From: Nitrososphaeria archaeon
GTDB lineage: Archaea > Thermoproteota > Nitrososphaeria > Geothermarchaeales > JDFR-13
DNA: 34,435 bases
Assembly (NCBI GenBank): GCA_027047855.1
Contig: JALTTZ010000029.1
Span: 1-34,435 of the forward strand
Direction: 5' to 3'
The notes beneath the pieces are model-generated. The model did not search any database. It was not told the DNA's origin and saw only the letters and a program-made list of their open reading frames with translations. This document shows positions 26,803-34,435 of the stretch, in pieces. The stretch's first letter is position 1. Every line of letters starts with the position of its first letter. The position numbers and the translations under genes were made by a program.

Positions 26803-27345
26803 TTATAGATTTTCACGTGCATAGGTTCTCAATACCCATCTTATTTTTCCAAGGAGGTCTCTTCTCCTCGCTTCATTGCCATGATCTATGAACTCTATTT
26901 GGGTTAGTAGCCCATCCTTCTCATCCATGGTATATATGAATCTCTTGCCCGGCTCTATCTCTCCCTTCGCTTCTTTTTCTAAATCTTCTTCGAAAATCTT
27001 ATCTAATTCTCTTTTTATATAGGCCACTAGTTTATGGTCTATGGGTATGTTCGCCTCTGTTGATATGTCTACAATTACTTTATCTAGATATATTTCTACC
27101 CATGCTAATGGCTTTCCCCTCCACATAAATAGTACTTCTCTTTTCACTGGGCGTTCTTCTATCATCTGAGGCTGTTTTTCCGCTAATTCTATAGCGGGCT
27201 TGTAGCTTTGGCTTTCAATCATTCTATCTATAATCTGTAGGAATGTGTTTAATTCTTCTAATTCCTGTTTTAATGATTGGATCTTATTTTCTATTTTATG
27301 TCTAAGTTCGATGAGCTTCTCTATATTTAAATCTTCATTGCTCAT
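26803..27345 (-). CDS. Hypothetical protein, N-terminal coiled coil plus alpha/beta domain
   Basis: ELRHKIENKIQSLKQELEELNTFLQIIDRMIE coiled coil; 180 aa ORF, ATG start. Confidence 0.75.
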   Translation of the reverse strand: MSNEDLNIEKLIELRHKIENKIQSLKQELEELNTFLQIIDRMIESQSYKPAIELAEKQPQMIEERPVKREVLFMWRGKPLAWVEIYLDKVIVDISTEANIPIDHKLVAYIKRELDKIFEEDLEKEAKGEIEPGKRFIYTMDEKDGLLTQIEFIDHGNEARRRDLLGKIRWVLRTYARENL

Positions 27346-27410
27346 AATTCATCATATAAAAAATTAGGGTGTCTGGTTAATTAAAAGGGGTATGTAGCAT
27401 CTTTAGCTTC

Positions 27411-28739
27411 TCATTTCGCTGTCTGTTTTACTTTATTAGCCACAAATTGTTCGAGTATTTCTTTGAGCTTACCTGTATGGTCTTGTATCTCGTATTGTAT
27501 TTGTATCAGGGGTTTATTTAGTTTCATTATATTAGGAAGTCTCGTTGGTGTTGCGGATATTATATAGTCTGCATTTATGCTGTTCAGTATGCTTTTTAAT
27601 TCCTCTATTTGATGCTTACTATAACCTAATGCTGGTACTACTTCTTTTAAGTGGGGATATTTTTTTATGGTTTCTTTTATGGTTCCTTTGAAGTAAGGTT
27701 TTGGATCTATTATATCGGCTCCTTTTTCTTTTGCATATAGGTAGGCTGCTCCGAAGCCCATTTCTCCATGTGTCACTGTGGGGCCATCCTCAACTACAAT
27801 CACTTTTTTGCCCCTTAGGTCTATATCTTTCTCTGGTTTGTATATCATTTGGACGGGCACGATCTCGGCCTTCTCGTTTACCTCTCTTACTTTATTCGTT
27901 GCGGACTCCACGTAGTCTTTTGGAGCAGTATTTACTTTACTTAGGATTATCACGTCTGCTGCTCTGACATTTGTCTCTCCCGGGTGGTATGTATCTATGT
28001 GTTGCCATCTGAATGGATCTACTACACAAATGTAGAGGTCGGGCTTTATAAAGGGGTAATCGTTGTTGCCTCCGTCCCATAAGATTATATCGTTTTCTTT
28101 TTCGGCTATGTTGAGAACTTTTTCATAATCTACTCCGCTATATACTATGAATCCATTTCTTATGTGTGGTTCGTAATCTTCTCTTTCTTCTATTGTAACT
28201 TCATATCTATCTAGGTCTTCTAGGGTCTCGAATCTCTGTGCCATTTGTTTTACTAGGTTTCCATAGGGCATTGGGTGTCTTATAATTCCAACTCTTAGCC
28301 CCATATTCTTCAATGCCTTGGATATATATCTTGTTGTGGGGCTTTTTCCCGCCCCTGTTCTCATCGCTGTTACTGCTATGACAGGTTTGTTCGCTTTTAT
28401 CATCGTGTCTCTTGGACCTAGGAGGTGGAAGGTAGCTCCTTTGCTTAATACTATGGATGCCCTATTCATAACATATATGTGGGAAACATCGCTGTAGGAG
28501 AAATACACATCTGTAACCTTATATTTCTCTATGAGCTCAGGAAGCTCTTCCTCTGGGTATATTGGTATACCATTTGGGTATCTTGGTCCAGCTAATTCGG
28601 GTGGATATTTTCTATCCTCGATAAATGGAATTTGCGTCGCTGTAAATGCAACCACTTCTATATCAGGATTGTTTCGGAAAAATACGTTAAAGTTATGGAA
28701 ATCTCTTCCCGCGGCCCCCATTATAATTGCCTTTCTCAT
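27411..28739 (-). CDS. Cyclic 2,3-diphosphoglycerate synthetase-like GTPase
   Basis: MRKAIIMGAAGRDFHNFNVFFRNNPDIEVVAFTATQIP, P-loop TAMRTGAGKSPTTRYISK, GEMGFGAAYLYAKEKGA. ORF track starts at GTG 28748, which lies inside the GGTGAT Shine-Dalgarno; ATG 28739 preferred. Confidence 0.88.
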   Translation of the reverse strand: MRKAIIMGAAGRDFHNFNVFFRNNPDIEVVAFTATQIPFIEDRKYPPELAGPRYPNGIPIYPEEELPELIEKYKVTDVYFSYSDVSHIYVMNRASIVLSKGATFHLLGPRDTMIKANKPVIAVTAMRTGAGKSPTTRYISKALKNMGLRVGIIRHPMPYGNLVKQMAQRFETLEDLDRYEVTIEEREDYEPHIRNGFIVYSGVDYEKVLNIAEKENDIILWDGGNNDYPFIKPDLYICVVDPFRWQHIDTYHPGETNVRAADVIILSKVNTAPKDYVESATNKVREVNEKAEIVPVQMIYKPEKDIDLRGKKVIVVEDGPTVTHGEMGFGAAYLYAKEKGADIIDPKPYFKGTIKETIKKYPHLKEVVPALGYSKHQIEELKSILNSINADYIISATPTRLPNIMKLNKPLIQIQYEIQDHTGKLKEILEQFVANKVKQTAK

Positions 28740-28934
28740 CCCTATCACCCGTTACTTTTATGTATTAATAGCATTTCTATTGTTATAAATGTAACTATTT
28801 ACAAAATTAAAGATGCAGCTAATCTTATGGTTTGAATGTCATTAGACGGTTCTTGCTTTGCCGTTTAGGAACCAATCTATAGGTTTGTTACAAATTATAT
28901 AAATAGGATAGAGGATGTAATGATAAATAAGATG

Positions 28935-28956
28935 GGAGTCTTAGTTCGCTGACTCC
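28935..28956 (-). other. Perfect 6-bp stem-loop immediately after the Alba stop codon
   Basis: + strand GGAGTC-ttagttcgct-GACTCC, abutting the TAA of the Alba CDS. Confidence 0.5.
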
Positions 28957-29238
28957 TTACTCTTTCTTCTTAAGTATGATCTCGATCGTTGATACTTTCC
29001 GTACGTTGGGTTCTTCGCCGACTTCCTCGGTGTCGATCTTGCAGCTGCTCACTTCAACTTTGTCTTGGTATAGTCTTCTCTTCACGATTTCAGCTACATC
29101 TACGGCCTTGGAGATCGCTTTGCCTCTTGCCCTGAGAATTACTTCGTCTGCACCTGCATCGAACTGTAGTAGTACTGCTAAGACGTAGTTCATGACAGAT
29201 TTCCTGCCTATGAAAATAACGTTGGTCTGTTCACTCAT
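28957..29238 (-). CDS. albA: Alba chromatin/RNA-binding protein
   Basis: NVIFIGRKSVMNYVLAVLLQFDAGADEVILRARGKAISKAVDVAEIVKRR; SD aggtgagc upstream. Confidence 0.96.
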   Translation of the reverse strand: MSEQTNVIFIGRKSVMNYVLAVLLQFDAGADEVILRARGKAISKAVDVAEIVKRRLYQDKVEVSSCKIDTEEVGEEPNVRKVSTIEIILKKKE

Positions 29239-29318
29239 TCATGCTCACCTAAAATTCAGTTAATAAAATTATGATTATCCATTGGGTTATAAATAAATAA
29301 AAATAAGTATATATAATG

Positions 29319-29615
29319 CTAGAGTTCTACTATCGAGTCCTCTTTCTCAGCTTCGATTAGCCATTTTAAGGGAATTGGCTCGAAGTCTTCTTTAAAGGGT
29401 AATTTTCTCTTAATCGATAATGGTAGAACTCCTTCTTTTACTTCTTTTTCTGCTATTTCTAATGATGACATTGGTCTATCTACCTTTATGAATGGTCTGG
29501 CTCCATAATCTATTTGTATTGCTCTCACACCTATAATTCTAGCTTTCTCGAATGCAGTTAGTCTGGGAGGACCTATAGGGATTAAATCTTTATATTTAAC
29601 TTTTTTGCTTGACAT
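29319..29615 (-). CDS. rpoK: DNA-directed RNA polymerase subunit K (Rpb6 homologue)
   Basis: GPPRLTAFEKARIIGVRAIQIDYGARPFIKV, IAEKEVKEGVLPLSIKRKLP. ORF track extends to 29663; ATG 29615 (MSSKKVKYK) preferred. Confidence 0.93.
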   Translation of the reverse strand: MSSKKVKYKDLIPIGPPRLTAFEKARIIGVRAIQIDYGARPFIKVDRPMSSLEIAEKEVKEGVLPLSIKRKLPFKEDFEPIPLKWLIEAEKEDSIVEL

Positions 29616-29748
29616 ACCAATCACTGCCATTTGTTTGAATATATGGTTATAATGGGTTATCAAGGTAGTATTTAAACTTATTTATTGTACATTATATTTA
29701 AATTATTACATATTTGTTTTGGTCTTGATTTCAAACCGGTGTATTATA

Positions 29749-30117
29749 ATGACCTTATATGTCGATTATGAGGTTGATTTAGGTTCGGGTAAAAAGTTTA
29801 TACTGTCATTGTCTAAGTCGAGGGCATTACCTATTATCAATGAACTTAACCGTAGGTTGCCTATGAATACCTATGTCTTCAGAAGGGGCTCTAATGTTTA
29901 TATATATTTGGGTATTAGGAAGGGAGGCGTCTCGCAGGTTGAGTGTTCTTTCGGGAAGGTGTTGTATGATGTTGTGCAGGACTGTTTAATGATCTGCTTG
30001 AGTGAGAAGAAGATAACTTCTAGGAAGTTTATCGAGGTAGGTTCTGTTAAGGAGGGTATTGAGGTTATTATGGGTATAGATGAGCGTGCTGACGTAACTA
30101 TACGTAGGTTAAGCTGA
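29749..30117 (+). CDS. Small hypothetical protein, possibly cyclophilin-like (DUF369-type) fold
   Basis: ATG at 29749; VSQVECSFGKVLYDVVQDCLMICLSEKK...VGSVKEGIEVIMGI loosely resembles archaeal cyclophilin-like domains. Confidence 0.5.
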   Translation: MTLYVDYEVDLGSGKKFILSLSKSRALPIINELNRRLPMNTYVFRRGSNVYIYLGIRKGGVSQVECSFGKVLYDVVQDCLMICLSEKKITSRKFIEVGSVKEGIEVIMGIDERADVTIRRLS

Positions 30118-30417
30118 TGCGGGTGCATATACCTCTACATCCTTATGTTTTTCCATTAGCTTTAGTAGCCCTTCGCTGTGAAGTTTTCGCAGCAACCTTC
30201 TGGCTATACTTATCCTTAATTCGGCTCTTCTAGATAGCATAGATGGAGTAATATATTTCTGTTTTAGAATGTATTTTCTAAGTTCCTCTTCTTCTTTTGG
30301 AGTTATATGTCCCTTGTAGATTTCCCTTCTCTTCTCATCTCCTTTCTTACCTGCCTTGTCTTTTCGCATAGTCATCTTTCTAAGTTTCGATAGTGTTGGT
30401 TTCTTGGTTCCACCCAT
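30109..30417 (-). CDS. rps25e: Small subunit ribosomal protein S25e
   Basis: MGGTKKPTLSKLRKM, ITPSMLSRRAELRISIARRLLRKLHSEGLLKLMEKHKDVEVYAPA. Confidence 0.93.
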   Translation of the reverse strand: MGGTKKPTLSKLRKMTMRKDKAGKKGDEKRREIYKGHITPKEEEELRKYILKQKYITPSMLSRRAELRISIARRLLRKLHSEGLLKLMEKHKDVEVYAPASA

Positions 30418-30497
30418 TTATATTCACCACTTTAATTCATAGCTGTTAAGTCAATTATATATCTTTCGTCTATCTATAAATAAACCGACAATCTTAA

Positions 30498-32255
30498 TCA
30501 CTCTATGTTTCTTCTTTGTTTCTTAAACATTTCAATTAGTTCTTTTTCTGTGGTTGCGTCTTCTGGACTCTTATCTTCTCTATATCTTCCGGTAAATCTC
30601 GGGAATCTAAGTGCAAGGCCCGCACCCTCTTGGAAGACATTATATGCTGCTCTGTGTACTGGGCTTAAAGTGATTTCAGCGGCTTGTATCTCAAGAACTA
30701 TCTGTGGCTCTACCCAATAGTCTGGTTCTAGCCCGGTTTCTACTCTTGCTGGTTTTCTGTCTCTTAGTAATGGTTTCAAGAGTTTATTCATGTATGCTAT
30801 GTCGTCGTCTTTGAACCCGGTTCCTACCTTGCAAACTGATCTAAATACGTCATTTACATCGTCATAAACTGCCATTAGGAAGCTGCTCAAGTTTCCTCCC
30901 TTTCTTCCCCTGCCGTATAATGCTCCTATAACCACTAGGTCTAGGGTGTCTGCTAGTTCTGCTCTATAGTCTCGTTTTAGTTTTATCCATAGCCACCCCC
31001 TGGCCCCTGCTTGGTAAATTGATTCGGGGCCAGCGTTTTTAATTACAAGTCCCTCACATCCGTTTTCTATTGCTAAAAGGAAGAAGTCCCAAAGTTCTTT
31101 TATATTCTTAGGATAGATTAATTCCGATGGTTTTATATACTCACTCTCTTCAATGATACTTTCTAGTATTTTTCTTCTTTCAGGAAAGGGCTTCTTCATC
31201 AAATTTTCTCCATTGATATATACGATGTCAAATACTCTCAGGGTCACTGGTATCTCTTCAATCATTTTTTCAATATCGTATTTTCTCTTTCTTCTCATTA
31301 ATTCTTGGAAGGGTCGGAATTCTCCAGTATTTTTATCTATGGCTACAGCCTCTCCCTCTATAATTACTTTTTCGGCCTTAACTTGGTTCTTAACTATTTC
31401 GATTACATCTGGGAATTGGTATGTGATGTTTTCCAGTCTTCTACTGAATATCAATACTTTGTCTCCATCCTTGTGTATTTGCATTCTTTCTCCGTCGTAT
31501 TTGAAGTCGGCGGCAAGGTTTCCATTAGTTTTTTCCCATGCTTCTTCCGGACTCTTTACTCTCTCTGCCAGCATTGGTCTTACAGGTATACCTAATTTTA
31601 TATCTACCTTCTTTATACCTTCTAGCCCTTCTTCATAAACTACTCGGGTTATATATCCTATATCTGGCACCATATTATATGCTTCTTCAAGTACCGCTTT
31701 ATACTCTCTACCGCCCAGTTTTATTGCTAAGGCTTCTAAAAGGGTCATATCGGCTACTCCTAGTCGCATAACACCCTCTGCGATCCTTGCTATGTATCTC
31801 GCCTCAATTCCATTGGCATCAACAAGTAGACTTGCTAGTAATCTAATTTTATCATTTATTGATCCTTCTCCAGTTGTTTTTGATATTTTGTCGAGGGTTT
31901 CGTAGACCCGTTTAACACTCAACTCTGTTGCAAATAGTGTCATTTGTCTCTTTCTTGATATGAAATGTTCGGCAACTTTACCTATATCACCCAGTTCATT
32001 TAGCTTTTTTTCTACTTGGGAGGCGTCGTATCCAGAGGCCATAGCTATACTTCTGATTATAAGTTTTTCGCTCATTCCTAATTCTAAGCCTACATAGGGT
32101 GGATGGATCTCGCCTAGTATTAGGTATGATACTATGGCGGCCTCTTCTGGATTCTCTATTTTTTTATATAAATCTGCTAGGATACTCATTAGGTCTAGTC
32201 TTGCGGTTGTGTATTCAAGTCTTTGGAAGTATTCTACGAGTTCGCTGAATTTCAA
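30498..32255 (-). CDS. lig: ATP-dependent DNA ligase
   Basis: Adenylation motif I ADFKYDGERMQIHK, VIIEGEAVA, EGLVIKNAG, WIKLKRDY, RFPRFTGRYREDKSPEDA. Confidence 0.97.
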   Translation of the reverse strand: MKFSELVEYFQRLEYTTARLDLMSILADLYKKIENPEEAAIVSYLILGEIHPPYVGLELGMSEKLIIRSIAMASGYDASQVEKKLNELGDIGKVAEHFISRKRQMTLFATELSVKRVYETLDKISKTTGEGSINDKIRLLASLLVDANGIEARYIARIAEGVMRLGVADMTLLEALAIKLGGREYKAVLEEAYNMVPDIGYITRVVYEEGLEGIKKVDIKLGIPVRPMLAERVKSPEEAWEKTNGNLAADFKYDGERMQIHKDGDKVLIFSRRLENITYQFPDVIEIVKNQVKAEKVIIEGEAVAIDKNTGEFRPFQELMRRKRKYDIEKMIEEIPVTLRVFDIVYINGENLMKKPFPERRKILESIIEESEYIKPSELIYPKNIKELWDFFLLAIENGCEGLVIKNAGPESIYQAGARGWLWIKLKRDYRAELADTLDLVVIGALYGRGRKGGNLSSFLMAVYDDVNDVFRSVCKVGTGFKDDDIAYMNKLLKPLLRDRKPARVETGLEPDYWVEPQIVLEIQAAEITLSPVHRAAYNVFQEGAGLALRFPRFTGRYREDKSPEDATTEKELIEMFKKQRRNIE

Positions 32256-32370
32256 CTTTCCACCACCAATTATAATTTAGTCTTGCTATGTATAAGAAAA
32301 TATTTTATTTTTATGTTACTTGTTATGTATTGATTTGGTATTTTTCACTACTTGACTGTCAGTTACAATT

Positions 32371-32380
32371 ACTTATAAAT
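32371..32380 (+). promoter_or_regulatory. Candidate TATA box for the antiporter gene
   Basis: acttataaat about 33-42 nt upstream of ATG 32413, with SD-like gaggt just before the start. Confidence 0.4.
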
Positions 32381-32412
32381 CTAATTTATTCTATGGTTTT
32401 TTTGAGGTAAAG

Positions 32413-33696
32413 ATGCAGCAGGAAGTCTATGGACTCTTCTTGGCGGCCGCAGTGATTTTTGTGGGGTTTTTGGGAGCCTTTCTTCTTAATAGGAAGAATA
32501 TTCCGGATGCTATCTTTTTGATTGCCTTTGGATATTTTCTGGGCCATTATTCTGGGTGGCTTGATCCCCAACAGTTTTCTAGTGTTGCAGGTTATATTGG
32601 CGCATTAGCCCTTATCGCTATAATGTTTGAAAGTAGTTTAGATATAGATTTGAATGAATTGCTTATATCGGCGAAACCCGCACTTATAATGGCTGTTGGA
32701 GGTTTCTTTATATCTACTCTCGTTACCTTTATATTATTATATTACGTGTTTAATTTCTATCCCGATAATCCGTTATACAGTATTTTGGTAGGTACGATTA
32801 TTGGTGGTGGGAGTGGCGCTGTTATTGCCAGTATCGCCCCAAGAATATCTATTCCGAGTAGTCTACAGTTAACGCTTAGTCTGGAAAGTGTATTGACGGA
32901 TGTTTTTGTTATAGTTTTTACTTTAACCATATTTTCTATTATTCAGAATCAGGTTGTGGGTGGTGTTTCTGAGATTAGGATTGACCAGATTGCTGGTCAA
33001 ATTGCTGCCCGGTTTTCCACAAGCCTTGTTTTAGGTTTTATAGGAGGCATTGTTTTGTCGAATTTGATATTTCGTTTTAAGAAGGAGCAACATATCTATG
33101 TGATGACCTTCGCCTATTTAATTATGCTGTATGCAGGGGCTGAATTTGTGGGCGGTAGTGGCGCCATAACGATTCTTACGACTGGTATAATTGTTGCTAA
33201 TCTAGCTTATCTACCTCAGTTTATGGCTGGTAGTAATATTGTTGACGTGGTTAGGTACCAATTGTTTAGTATGGAATCTACACATGCTGAATTGACTCTA
33301 CTTATTAGAGTGTTTTTCTTTGTTGAGGTTGGTTTGATTCTCGATCTTAGCGATATGTACTTATTATTTGTATCTCTATTATTGTCTATCATTTTGTTGG
33401 TTGCAAGGTATCCACTAGCATATTATATTAGTAAAGGGTTGGGATTTAGGAGGAAAGCGGGTACTGCTGCATCTGTAGCAAGTGTCTTTTATGCTAGGGG
33501 GTTGGCGGCTGCTGTTATGGCGATATTAGTATCTCAAGGTGTGGCGTCAGTAAGTGGTGTGGAGGTTCCAATTATTCCACCAGAAATAAGTTCATCGATA
33601 CTAACTATAGCTTCGGCTGTGATCCTGTTTACCAATATAATTCTAACTATAGGTGTGGTACTGTTAAAAGAAAAAGCAAAAGACCTTTTAATTTAG
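32413..33696 (+). CDS. Cation:proton antiporter (CPA1/NhaP-like)
   Basis: Multi-pass hydrophobic protein; ALIAIMFESSLDIDLNELL, GGGSGAVIASIAPRI, SLESVLTDVFVIVF, ARGLAAAVMAILV. Confidence 0.88.
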   Translation: MQQEVYGLFLAAAVIFVGFLGAFLLNRKNIPDAIFLIAFGYFLGHYSGWLDPQQFSSVAGYIGALALIAIMFESSLDIDLNELLISAKPALIMAVGGFFISTLVTFILLYYVFNFYPDNPLYSILVGTIIGGGSGAVIASIAPRISIPSSLQLTLSLESVLTDVFVIVFTLTIFSIIQNQVVGGVSEIRIDQIAGQIAARFSTSLVLGFIGGIVLSNLIFRFKKEQHIYVMTFAYLIMLYAGAEFVGGSGAITILTTGIIVANLAYLPQFMAGSNIVDVVRYQLFSMESTHAELTLLIRVFFFVEVGLILDLSDMYLLFVSLLLSIILLVARYPLAYYISKGLGFRRKAGTAASVASVFYARGLAAAVMAILVSQGVASVSGVEVPIIPPEISSSILTIASAVILFTNIILTIGVVLLKEKAKDLLI

Positions 33697-33744
33697 TTTT
33701 AGATTAAATAGTTGATGAGGATAAATAATAGGGTGTATAGGTGA

Positions 33745-34317
33745 CTAGTAATATATCAATCGAAGTTCTTCTAATTCATTTCTTAGTTTCTCGATTGCAT
33801 CGTAAATATATTTCTCTCCTCTTGCCCCAGTACACACTATTTTGCCGCTTGCGAATAGGAGTATGACAACTTTAGGATCTTTCATACTATAGATTAATCC
33901 TGGGAATTCTTCTGGTTCATATATTGCAAATTCTAGTGTTTCAGCTGCTTTCTCTAAGTCTATTAACCCCTTTAAATTACCCGAGGCGACGACGTTTTCA
34001 ATTTTAATATTTGGCTTGGCATCCTTGATAATTCTTTTCGATACTAATGTCTTTATCAACTTGTCTACTGCTTTGTACACATCCTCCTCCGCTTTAGCGC
34101 CTGTTATAACCATGTTTCCTGATCCAAATATTAATATTGCTGTTTTTGGTCGTGTTAATCTGTATACTAGTCCTGGGAATCTTTTGGGGTCATATTCTGC
34201 TTGGGGAATTTTTTCAAGAATTCTTCTTAAGTTGATTTCTTGGTTAACCTTTACGGTTGCAACTACATTGACTATTTTTATCTCTGGTTCTGGTCTAGGA
34301 AGTAAACCGTCTGGCAT
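33745..34317 (-). CDS. tbp: TATA-box-binding protein
   Basis: Two direct repeats: FPGLVYRLTRPKTAILIFGSGNMVITGAKAEEDVYKAV and FPGLIYSMKDPKVVILLFASGKIVCTGARGEKYIYDAI. Confidence 0.98.
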   Translation of the reverse strand: MPDGLLPRPEPEIKIVNVVATVKVNQEINLRRILEKIPQAEYDPKRFPGLVYRLTRPKTAILIFGSGNMVITGAKAEEDVYKAVDKLIKTLVSKRIIKDAKPNIKIENVVASGNLKGLIDLEKAAETLEFAIYEPEEFPGLIYSMKDPKVVILLFASGKIVCTGARGEKYIYDAIEKLRNELEELRLIYY

Positions 34318-34435
34318 TTATATACACCTCTATACAAAAATGAAAAAGTAAAATCTAGTTAATCAGAAATTAAGTATAGTATATAAATTCATTTATATAT
34401 TATAACTATTTTGTTGATCGTCTTTATCTGTCTCC

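Noticed and set aside
27346-27360. ATGATGA-like box on the minus strand upstream of 27345
   Set aside because: No D box downstream; it overlaps the start of a CDS.
33697-33744. tgatgag ... gtgac in the antiporter-TBP gap as a second C/D sRNA
   Set aside because: Has a C-like box but no CTGA D box at suitable spacing and no GC enrichment.
33745-34317. Internal direct repeat in TBP
   Set aside because: This is the normal twofold repeat of TATA-binding protein.
1-34435. CRISPR arrays, tRNA/rRNA genes, transposases, integrases, toxin-antitoxin pairs
   Set aside because: Looked for regularly spaced repeats, T-arm GTTCRANYC signals and mobile-element or defence motifs; none convincing.

Overview
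The window is a gene-dense, AT-rich archaeal chromosomal segment. Ribosomal protein S25e next to RpoK, Alba, TBP, an ATP-dependent DNA ligase and ABCE1 points to the TACK/Thermoproteota side. I found no rRNA, tRNA, CRISPR array or transposase. Most of it is housekeeping: SufS, archaeal shikimate kinase, rhomboid, Ogt, OLA1/YchF-type GTPase, HDAC-like deacetylase, nicotinate phosphoribosyltransferase, ABCE1, Lhr plus its phosphoesterase, HMG-CoA synthase/thiolase/DUF35, cDPG-synthetase-like GTPase, Alba, RpoK, S25e, DNA ligase, antiporter and TBP. The points most worth a second look are: (1) a four-gene overlapping cassette at 3.9-7.2 kb, with a HerA/DUF87-like protein that has lost its Walker A motif, a RadB/RecA-like ATPase with a large insertion, a small membrane protein and an orphan; (2) a thiolase in the HMGCS-thiolase-DUF35 operon whose expected catalytic Cys and both catalytic His positions look substituted; (3) an NadE-like protein fused by start/stop overlap to pncB, with the SGGxDS pyrophosphatase loop destroyed; (4) a probable C/D-box sRNA in a GC-rich intergenic island (8458-8530, minus strand), one guide of which is complementary to the conserved 16S rRNA segment CUACAAUGGC; and (5) a strong strand-wide T>A skew that persists regardless of gene orientation. 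All homology calls are from recalled motifs; no database search was run.
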